Source: Gardnerella kenyensis (GTDB taxonomy: Bacteria > Actinomycetota > Actinomycetes > Actinomycetales > Bifidobacteriaceae). Taken from it: a stretch of DNA of 36,292 nt. The DNA lies in assembly GCA_003585735.1 (NCBI GenBank), contig NQOH01000007.1:1-36292 (forward strand), read 5' to 3'. The notes below the pieces were generated by a model. That model was not told the origin of the DNA, did not search any database, and worked only from the letters and a program-made list of their open reading frames with translations. The first letter of the stretch is position 1; every line of letters begins with the position of its first letter. The position numbers and the translations under genes were made by a program. This document shows, in pieces, positions 16,391-21,988 of this stretch.

Positions 16391-17737
16391 GTGTTAAGTA
16401 ACAATAAAACTATGCTTCAAGAGTTACATAAACCAAATGAAATTAATTGCGCAACAGAGCAAACACTAACTTTTATTAAAGAAAATGCGCAATTAGAACC
16501 AACTAAAGCTGCTCTTAAAGCACCTAGAAATGCTGGTATTGATATTCCTTTTGCTGTAAATCAAATTAAAGGATTGCAAATAGCACAGCAGAAACTGCCT
16601 AAATGGGCCTTATGCGATGAAATTATATATCCTGCACATATTTCTATGGAGCAATGCTCTTCGCAAGCTACAGCGCAATATAAGGCGGATTTTGCGCAAG
16701 AATTACTTAAGAATCTAAATGTAAAATCACCTACATTAGTAGACCTTACTGGTGGCTTTGGTGTTGATTGCATTATTATGTCTAAATATTTTGATTCTGC
16801 AATATTAGTTGAGCAGCAAAGTGAACTTTCTAGTATTGCTCAACATAATATAAAAGCATTTGGCATTAATAACATTCAATGCTATAACGACAACTGTCTT
16901 GACGCTCTTAATAGCATTCCTTGCGCAACAATCATATATGTTGATCCTGCAAGACGTAATACTCAAGGTGCTCGCACTTACGCTATTGAAGATTGCACAC
17001 CAAATGTTTTAGAACTTAAAAATCAGCTACTTAATAAAGCTCAAATAGTAATGATTAAGCTTTCTCCAATGCTTGATTGGCATAAAGTAGTTGACGATTT
17101 TCAAGGAAATGTGTCATCGGTACATATTGTTGCGCATCGTAACGAATGCAAAGAATTACTTATTGTTCTCGACAATAAAATACATGCGAATATTCAAATA
17201 TATTGCGTTAATGACAATCAAAAAACTGTTATACAAACCGCTTACAATAATTTGCAGCAACTTTCAGCGCAAAATATGCAAAATAAGCAAAATATGCAAA
17301 ATATGCAAAATGTAGTAGACGATTCTGCAAAAAATTGCAATAAGTTAAGCATTAAGAATTGGAAAGATTGGGCGCAATATGTTTATGAACCTAATGCTGC
17401 AATTATGAAAGCAGGTTGTTTTGTAGAATTAGAAAATCAATATAAAATGCATCAGCTAAACATTAATAGTCACGTTTATGTTTCGGAAAAATATTGTGCC
17501 GATTTTCCTGGAAAAATATGGAAAATTGATAGCGTATGTAGCATGAATAAGCGTGAAATAAAACAAGCTCTAGTAAATATTACTCACGCGAATATTGTTA
17601 CGCGTAATTTCCCTATTTCTGTTGAATCTTTGCGTAAACGTTTGCGTTTGAAAGATGGCGGGAATACCAGAATTATTGCGACTACCGACAGTAATAGTGA
17701 GCACGTGCTGATTTTTGCGTCTGAAGTAAATGCGTAA
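16391..17737 (+). CDS. Class I SAM methyltransferase with THUMP-like C-terminal domain
   Basis: A 448-residue protein. The Rossmann core has the SAM-binding motif LVDLTGGFGVDC (~residues 115-127), an acidic ribose-binding residue in ILVEQQ, and the catalytic-type motif YVDPARR (~182-188), followed by EDCTPN. This combination is that of the PG_1098/THUMP-like methyltransferase family, whose substrate is unknown (RNA is suspected from the THUMP-like fold). The C-terminal ~110 residues (from around NWAQY/VYEPNAAIMKAG to the end) fit the THUMP-like domain. Between core and C-terminal domain sits a Gln/Asn/Met repeat coded by a 9-bp minisatellite (17270-17314). No Shine-Dalgarno is seen before GTG 16391 or the in-frame ATG 16412, so the start is uncertain. 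Starts only ~20 nt after the pknB terminator. Confidence 0.82.
   Translation: MLSNNKTMLQELHKPNEINCATEQTLTFIKENAQLEPTKAALKAPRNAGIDIPFAVNQIKGLQIAQQKLPKWALCDEIIYPAHISMEQCSSQATAQYKADFAQELLKNLNVKSPTLVDLTGGFGVDCIIMSKYFDSAILVEQQSELSSIAQHNIKAFGINNIQCYNDNCLDALNSIPCATIIYVDPARRNTQGARTYAIEDCTPNVLELKNQLLNKAQIVMIKLSPMLDWHKVVDDFQGNVSSVHIVAHRNECKELLIVLDNKIHANIQIYCVNDNQKTVIQTAYNNLQQLSAQNMQNKQNMQNMQNVVDDSAKNCNKLSIKNWKDWAQYVYEPNAAIMKAGCFVELENQYKMHQLNINSHVYVSEKYCADFPGKIWKIDSVCSMNKREIKQALVNITHANIVTRNFPISVESLRKRLRLKDGGNTRIIATTDSNSEHVLIFASEVNA
17270..17314 (+). repeat. 9-bp in-frame minisatellite
   Basis: Five consecutive 9-bp units: CAAAATATG, CAAAATAAG, CAAAATATG, CAAAATATG, CAAAATGTA. They encode Gln-Asn-Met/Lys repeats in the linker of the methyltransferase. 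Being a multiple of three, copy-number change would keep the reading frame. Confidence 0.85.
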
Positions 17738-17817
17738 AAGTAAGTTGCAATAAAAGTAAGTTGCAATAAAAATAAAGCGGCTTCAAAAATAAAAGTAGTT
17801 AAAAAAATAAAAGTAGT
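17736..17817 (+). repeat. Two short tandem duplications after the methyltransferase stop
   Basis: A perfect 16-bp tandem repeat AAAAGTAAGTTGCAAT occupies 17736-17751 and 17752-17767, starting inside the stop codon. A second repeat, AAAAATAAAAGTAGT, occurs at 17785-17799 and 17803-17817 (18-bp period). The last copy forms the left arm of the following terminator, so duplication may have given rise to part of the terminator stem. Confidence 0.85.
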
Positions 17818-17843
17818 CACACGAATTGTGCAACTACTTTTAT
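17807..17843. terminator. Bidirectional intrinsic terminator between methyltransferase and crgA
   Basis: ATAAAAGTAGT (17807-17817) pairs with ACTACTTTTAT (17833-17843), extended by a CACA/TGTG inner helix. A/T-rich flanks on both sides allow it to serve both convergent genes. Confidence 0.75.
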
Positions 17844-17871
17844 AAAACTTAATAAAAATTATTTTAAAAAG

Positions 17872-18264
17872 TTAACGCCACCACATGGTCATTATGAAAC
17901 CAGCCATTACAATAACCAATGCAATAGCCAAATTCCATGAACCAATGCCTGGAATTGGAAGCATAGGATTCAAGTAATAGATTACAGCCCAGAACAGGCC
18001 AATAAGCATGAGTGTGCAGAACAGTGGCACAAACCAGGATGCATTAGCTTTTGTGCCTTTAATGCTTTCTTCAACGCGTCGCCTATTTTCTGCTTGTCTT
18101 TGCATCATCTGCTGAATTTGTGGAGAAAGCGTCGCTTTATCTGCGGTAGCATTCAACACAGCCTCAACTTCTTCCATAGGAACGCCGTAAGTATCCTCAT
18201 TCGACGTGTCGCTCTTCTTTGCAGCGTCGTCAGCTGCAGTCGTGTGCAATTTTTCGTCAGCCAT
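17872..18264 (-). CDS. crgA: Cell division protein CrgA
   Basis: A 130-residue membrane protein with a long acidic cytoplasmic N-terminus (~75 residues) and the CrgA core: ASWFVPLFCTLMLIGLFWAVIYYL (TM1), a NPMLPIPGIGSWN loop and NLAIALVIVMAGFIMTMWW (TM2), ending in the family-typical WR. CrgA is a small actinobacterial divisome factor that interacts with FtsZ, FtsI and FtsQ and coordinates septum formation. GGAGAG ~8 nt upstream of the ATG is the ribosome binding site. It is transcribed divergently from the DUF881 gene, as in most actinobacteria. Confidence 0.94.
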   Translation of the reverse strand: MADEKLHTTAADDAAKKSDTSNEDTYGVPMEEVEAVLNATADKATLSPQIQQMMQRQAENRRRVEESIKGTKANASWFVPLFCTLMLIGLFWAVIYYLNPMLPIPGIGSWNLAIALVIVMAGFIMTMWWR

Positions 18265-18296
18265 AACTGTAACTCTCCAATCAATCGGCTACACGC

Positions 18297-18302
18297 TATA
18301 AT
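18297..18302 (+). promoter_or_regulatory. Candidate -10 element for the DUF881 gene
   Basis: Perfect TATAAT in the 77-bp divergent spacer between crgA and DUF881, 40 bp before the ATG at 18342. The complementary strand also offers TATTAT-like hexamers, so divergent, partly overlapping promoters are possible. No good -35 is visible on either strand. Confidence 0.4.
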
Positions 18303-18341
18303 AGTGGTTACACTCGAACGTAGAAAGATTGAGAACAAATT

Positions 18342-19100
18342 ATGGTAAAAAGAACAGGTAAACACGGTGCTAAGCATTCGTTGTTAGGCAGTGTTGCTGT
18401 TGCTGTTGCTATCTTTCTTACTGGATATTTGTTTGTTACAAATCTACGTGTGAATCGCACATCTTTCGTTACTTCAAATACGAGCCAAATGGTTGAGAGA
18501 AACTCTCAACGAACAAAATCTTTGCGTGAAGAAATTAAAGATTTAGATTCTAGAATTAATTTGCTTAATAAAACGCTCGTAAGTGGCAATAATGAAAGTA
18601 AAGATTCTTCAGATACTGGTAGTAGTACGGTTCTTCCTAAACTCGAAGGTCCTGGAATTGTTGTGACTCTTAATGATTCTCCGCTTTGGAAAGGAGCTGT
18701 AAACGGTTCTGGAACATCTGGAAATATTAACGACTATGTAATTCATCAGCAGGATGTTGAATCTGTTGTAAATGCTTTATGGCGCGGTGGAGCAGAAGCT
18801 ATGACAATACAAGATCAGCGCGTGCTGTTTAATTCGGCTGTAATTTGTATTGGAAACGTGCTTATGCTGCAGGGTCATCAGTACTCGCCACCATATAAAA
18901 TATCGGCTATTGGTCCAGTGGATAATATGGTTGATGCTCTTAATACGTCACCAGCCATACGCACCTATAAGGAATATGTAAGCTCTTTTGGATTAGGGTG
19001 GCAAGTTGAGAAAAAAAGTAATTTGCGATTCCCGGAGGCGTCTGTCCTGCTGCAACCACTAAGGTATGCAACAGTTCCTAAAGTGTTTAATAAACAATAA
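18342..19100 (+). CDS. DUF881 family membrane-anchored protein
   Basis: A 252-residue protein. A basic N-terminus is followed by a single transmembrane helix (LLGSVAVAVAIFLTGYLFV, residues ~14-33). A predicted coiled coil follows (QRTKSLREEIKDLDSRINLLNKTL, ~55-78), then the extracytoplasmic DUF881 domain, recognised by the segments LEGPGIVVTLNDS, VESVVNALWRGGAEAMTIQDQRV and CIGNVLMLQG. The family is an uncharacterised neighbour of crgA and class E sortase in actinobacteria. Such a coiled-coil-plus-globular layout suggests an envelope or division scaffold, but this is inference. AGAAAG before the ATG is a weak ribosome binding site. Confidence 0.87.
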   Translation: MVKRTGKHGAKHSLLGSVAVAVAIFLTGYLFVTNLRVNRTSFVTSNTSQMVERNSQRTKSLREEIKDLDSRINLLNKTLVSGNNESKDSSDTGSSTVLPKLEGPGIVVTLNDSPLWKGAVNGSGTSGNINDYVIHQQDVESVVNALWRGGAEAMTIQDQRVLFNSAVICIGNVLMLQGHQYSPPYKISAIGPVDNMVDALNTSPAIRTYKEYVSSFGLGWQVEKKSNLRFPEASVLLQPLRYATVPKVFNKQ

Positions 19101-19141
19101 TGCTGCACGATTTTCATGCATGAATAAAGGAGTGGCAAATT

Positions 19142-20248
19142 ATGCGTTCTGCTTATACGCAGGAAAGAAACTCAAGACGCAAAGGCTCGAGCTTTGGTTG
19201 GCAAGTTGTCGGCGTCCTTAGCGAAGTATTAATATCTTTTGCGATTATTTGCGCACTTTATATCGTGTGGCAAATGTGGTGGACTGGAGCTCAGTCTGAG
19301 CACAATCAAATCGAAACACGTCAGTCTACTTCTTGGCAGAATCCTAAAACTGGTGATAAAACAAAAATTGCTTTACCACAAAATGGTGAGCCGCCAAAAT
19401 TGAGTAAGCCAAAAGGTGGAGATCTTGTTGCACGCATGTATGTTCCTCGTTTTGGTAACCAATGGGAGCGTAACGTTGTAGAGGGAACCAGCCTGGAAAT
19501 TTTAAGCCTTAGAGGTTTAGGACATTACAATGAAACGCAAATGCCTGGCGAAATTGGTAATTTTGCTGTTGCAGGACACCGATCTGGATACGGTCAGCCT
19601 TTAGGAGATGTTGACATACTTAAGCCAGGTGACCCAATAGTTGTGCGAACTAAAGATTATTGGTTTGTTTACAAGTACAAGTCTTATAAGATTGTTACAC
19701 CAGATCAAGGCCAAGTGATTGCTCCAAATCCTGAGCATCCTAATGAAAAGCCTACTAAGCGTATGATCACTTTAACAACGTGTGAGCCAAAGTATAGTAT
19801 GCCAACTCATCGTTGGATTAGCTATGGTGAATTCTCTTATTGGGCAAAAATTACTGACGGTATTCCTAAAGAGCTTTCCACTGTTGATGATCAAGGAAAA
19901 ATAAAGTTTATTAATAATGAGCAGCAGTCTTTGGTTTCTTATTTGTCTTCATTAACGCCTGTTATGACTGTTGTTATTTTGCTTTACATAATTATATTTG
20001 CGGCTGGTGCTATTGCTTGGCAGTGGCCGGAACTTCGCGCAATTCGTGCGGGAGTAAAGAGGAAGCCGGATGCAAGTATTTTTGGCGGAATTCTTCGCAT
20101 ACAACCTGGCATAGCCGTGATTCGTTGGATTCTGTCACTTCTTATTTACTTCTTAATAATACTTATTTTATTCCAGTGGATATTCCCGTGGGCAGCGGCC
20201 AACATTCCGTTACTTCAGCAAATGTCTAACTACGCGACGACTGTGTGA
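19142..20248 (+). CDS. srtE: Class E sortase
   Basis: Transpeptidase that anchors surface proteins (in class E, commonly LAXTG-type motifs) to peptidoglycan. The 368-residue protein has an N-terminal signal anchor (VVGVLSEVLISFAIICALYIVW) and a sortase domain with H146 (AGHRSGYG), C214 (TLTTCEP) and R224 (THRW), the catalytic triad. Two C-terminal membrane helices follow (TVVILLYIIIFAAGAIAWQW and IRWILSLLIYFLIILILFQW), which are an extension beyond the minimal sortase. AAGGAG(TGG) precedes the ATG. It follows DUF881 by 41 bp, probably in one transcript. No LPXTG/LAXTG substrate gene is in the window. Confidence 0.93.
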   Translation: MRSAYTQERNSRRKGSSFGWQVVGVLSEVLISFAIICALYIVWQMWWTGAQSEHNQIETRQSTSWQNPKTGDKTKIALPQNGEPPKLSKPKGGDLVARMYVPRFGNQWERNVVEGTSLEILSLRGLGHYNETQMPGEIGNFAVAGHRSGYGQPLGDVDILKPGDPIVVRTKDYWFVYKYKSYKIVTPDQGQVIAPNPEHPNEKPTKRMITLTTCEPKYSMPTHRWISYGEFSYWAKITDGIPKELSTVDDQGKIKFINNEQQSLVSYLSSLTPVMTVVILLYIIIFAAGAIAWQWPELRAIRAGVKRKPDASIFGGILRIQPGIAVIRWILSLLIYFLIILILFQWIFPWAAANIPLLQQMSNYATTV

Positions 20249-20296
20249 TATAAATCCATTTGATATAAATACGTATTAAGCGAACGTATTAAGCGA
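20246..20296 (+). repeat. Nested short tandem duplications after sortase
   Basis: TGATATAAAT occurs at 20246-20255 (overlapping the sortase stop) and 20261-20270. Immediately after, ACGTATTAAGCGA is perfectly duplicated at 20271-20283 and 20284-20296. The last copy supplies the first bases of the following terminator stem. Confidence 0.85.
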
Positions 20297-20337
20297 GTAA
20301 GCTGAAATAACAAGCAAGTTTTAGCTTACTCGCTTTT
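20291..20337 (+). terminator. Intrinsic terminator of DUF881–sortase transcript
   Basis: Perfect 13-bp stem AAGCGAGTAAGCT (20291-20303) with AGCTTACTCGCTT (20323-20335), a 19-nt loop, and T residues to 20337. Confidence 0.88.
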
Positions 20338-20356
20338 AAAAAGAATTTAAGATACA

Positions 20357-20392
20357 AATAAAGGCGACTGCGTATGTGCAATCGCCTTTATT
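20357..20392. terminator. Bidirectional intrinsic terminator
   Basis: AATAAAGGCGA (20357-20367) pairs with TCGCCTTTATT (20382-20392). After one mismatch TGC/GCA continues the stem around a 6-nt loop. It lies between convergent sortase and the small membrane protein, and backs up the terminator just upstream. Confidence 0.82.
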
Positions 20393-20419
20393 CTTAGTTT
20401 CCAACGCAACTACCATGTT

Positions 20420-20632
20420 TTATTCTTCAACGGCGGCAGGAGCGTCTTTAACTTCTTTCTCTTCCTTATCTAACCCCAGATTAATTGGTGAAGAGCTATT
20501 CTCCCAAGGCTCCTCCCAAGGGTCATAATCAGGATTATGCTGCTTATACACGTACAAAGCAGCAATACCTGCGAGCAGTGCTCCGAAGAGCAGTGCAAAG
20601 AACTTCCAACCTCCCGAGGATCTGTTCTCCAT
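20420..20632 (-). CDS. Small single-pass membrane protein
   Basis: A 70-residue protein: a short polar N-terminus (MENRSSGG), one membrane helix (WKFFALLFGALLAGIAALYVY) and an acidic, Pro/Trp-containing tail with the repeat-like DPWEEPWE, ending in a charged, Ala-rich segment. I chose the ATG at 20632 because AAAGGAG sits 5 nt before it. The longer in-frame form from 20668 would contain that Shine-Dalgarno inside the gene. I do not recognise a named family; similar small proteins next to rhomboid/sortase genes are usual in bifidobacteria, by recollection only. Function unknown. Confidence 0.7.
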   Translation of the reverse strand: MENRSSGGWKFFALLFGALLAGIAALYVYKQHNPDYDPWEEPWENSSSPINLGLDKEEKEVKDAPAAVEE

Positions 20633-20789
20633 AATGGCTCCTTTCGTTAAGCTGACCTGCTCATCCAAGTCAACAATCTATAGCGTTTTTTGCGCGTAAT
20701 AACCATCATAGTTGCTTTTTGCTGGAGTTGCATCTTTTTTAGCTAATGATCTTTACTAATTTGTGAAGCAAAGCAGATACTATAAAGAT

Positions 20790-21503
20790 ATGAAAAATTT
20801 GGATATGAAAAATCTTTGGAAACATATAAAACTGCGCTGTAATACAACTACCGCAATTTTGATATATGCATGCGTTTTCGTGTGGTTTGTAGAAATAGTG
20901 TTGAATTTTGTGTTTCCAAACGCATACTCAACTTTTATTGAATACACAGCATTCGTTCCAATAACCGCGCTTAATACGCCGTGGACTTGGTTTACTTCGA
21001 CCTTCGTTCATGCGCCAAATATTACACACATTTTCTTTAATATGGTGTGCTTGTGGTCTTTAGGCGCTGAGCTTGAGCGATTCTTTGGAAAGTGGAAGTT
21101 CCTTGGGCTGTATTTAATTTCTGCGCTTGGAGGAGATGTTGCGGATATTATTTGGTGCAGACTGACTAATAATTGGTTAGTGGCATCATACGGCGCTTCA
21201 GGAGCCATTATGGGTCTTATTGGTGCGTTGCTTGTGGCTCAATGGCGTTTAGGCGAGAACATGCGTGGTACTTTAATTTGGATTATTATTACGCTTGCTT
21301 TGCCGCTTTTTGTTCCTAATATTGCGTGGCAAGCGCATGTTGGAGGATTGATTATTGGAACAGTGCTTGCAGCACTTCTTGGAACGCAAAATCCAGTATT
21401 GAAAAAAGCTTCGTTTAATACGCGATTTTTGACGTATTTTATTTCGCTTTTTATTGTTCTTGTTGCTTGTGCAATATTCTGCTTAAGCGGAGTAATTATT
21501 TAA
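20790..21503 (+). CDS. Rhomboid-family intramembrane serine protease
   Basis: A 237-residue polytopic protein with the rhomboid catalytic pair: Ser137 in YGASGA and His183 in WQAHVGG. The family motif HIFFNMVCLWSLGAELERFFG (loop 1/TM2, with HxxxN) is also present. About six to seven membrane helices are visible. It cleaves other membrane proteins within the bilayer; substrates are unknown. Start choice is uncertain: GTG 20763, ATG 20790 and ATG 20805 are in frame and none has a Shine-Dalgarno. ATG 20790 lies 6 nt after a TACTAT hexamer, consistent with a leaderless mRNA. It is divergent from the small membrane protein gene. Confidence 0.88.
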   Translation: MKNLDMKNLWKHIKLRCNTTTAILIYACVFVWFVEIVLNFVFPNAYSTFIEYTAFVPITALNTPWTWFTSTFVHAPNITHIFFNMVCLWSLGAELERFFGKWKFLGLYLISALGGDVADIIWCRLTNNWLVASYGASGAIMGLIGALLVAQWRLGENMRGTLIWIIITLALPLFVPNIAWQAHVGGLIIGTVLAALLGTQNPVLKKASFNTRFLTYFISLFIVLVACAIFCLSGVII

Positions 21504-21518
21504 ATTACACGCGTGTAG

Positions 21519-21691
21519 TTTTCCACCAATGTGTACATAAATGTGTATAAGTTGGGCATAAGCTGGGCATAAATTGGTAACAACTAGGCAAGTTATCCAC
21601 ATAGTTACGCACAAACGTTGATAACTTGCCTTTCTTTTACTTGTTAACAAGTGCACAAAAGTTATACACAATTTCGTTTTCTTGTGGATTA
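21519..21691. other. Cluster of DnaA-box-like nonamers
   Basis: Three exact matches to TTATNCACA: TTATACACA on the minus strand (21542-21550), TTATCCACA (21593-21601) and TTATACACA (21662-21670). One-mismatch relatives: TTTTCCACC (21519-21527, versus TTTTCCACA), TGGGCATAA twice (21553-21561 and 21564-21572, complement TTATGCCCA) and TGTGGATTA (21683-21691, complement TAATCCACA). The region is followed by AT-rich DNA. That these bind DnaA is inference from consensus. Confidence 0.55.
21587..21638 (+). terminator. Possible terminator of the rhomboid gene
   Basis: Perfect 11-bp inverted repeat GGCAAGTTATC (21587-21597) and GATAACTTGCC (21620-21630) with a 22-nt loop, followed by TTTCTTTT. It is 84 bp after the rhomboid stop. 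One DnaA-box-like site (21593-21601) lies across its left arm, so the symmetry could instead belong to a protein-binding site. Confidence 0.5.
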
Positions 21692-21820
21692 ATCTAGAAA
21701 AACTTATTAAAAATGGCGGAAACTGAGCTATTGTATGCGCATTATAACTAAGGATTATATGAAGTATTGATTCTTATTTAAAAATCATTTTTGCGCACAA
21801 TGCGTGCTTAATATGCTTTT

Positions 21821-21904
21821 CTCAGTTGGTTGACTGAGTTAGTAACGGTGTTGGGCTTATTACCGTTATTTTCTCAGTCAACTAACTGAGTTAGTAACGG
21901 TGTT
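21821..21904. repeat. Large imperfect inverted repeat with extra direct copy
   Basis: The left arm 21821-21849 and right arm 21862-21890 are complementary at 25 of 29 positions around a 12-nt loop. Each arm itself contains a small hairpin: CTCAGT…ACTGAG at 21821-21838 and again at 21873-21890. In addition ACTGAGTTAGTAACGGTGTT at 21833-21852 is repeated exactly at 21885-21904. It resembles no IS end or known repeat family that I recognise. Confidence 0.75.
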
Positions 21905-21924
21905 TAGCCTATACTCCATAATAA

Positions 21925-21959
21925 AACGCCTGCGCAGGTACAAAACTCACGCAGGCGTT
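21925..21959 (-). terminator. Intrinsic terminator of glgP
   Basis: Perfect 10-bp stem AACGCCTGCG (21925-21934) with CGCAGGCGTT (21950-21959). Read on the minus strand it is followed by a T-rich tail and lies 30 bp after the glgP stop. Confidence 0.82.
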
Positions 21960-21988
21960 ATTATGTATTGCTATTAGAGAATACTCAA

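Larger units (their letters stand above)
21504..21988. other. 485-bp gene-free region with DnaA-box-like sites and repeats
   Basis: No plausible gene on either strand. Contents from left to right: a cluster of DnaA-box-like nonamers (21519-21691), an 11-bp inverted repeat followed by a T-rich run (21587-21638), a 14-bp palindrome ACTTGTTAACAAGT (21639-21652), an AT-rich stretch (about 21690-21790), a large imperfect inverted repeat with an extra direct copy (21821-21904) and the glgP terminator (21925-21959). Confidence 0.8.

Noticed and set aside
17736..17817. CRISPR-like repeat array
   Set aside because: Repeats are tandem with no unique spacers, only two copies each, and no cas genes are in the window.
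21483..21671. A 62-codon minus-strand frame in the gene-free region
   Set aside because: Overlaps the DnaA-box-like cluster and hairpin, has no ribosome binding site or family features.
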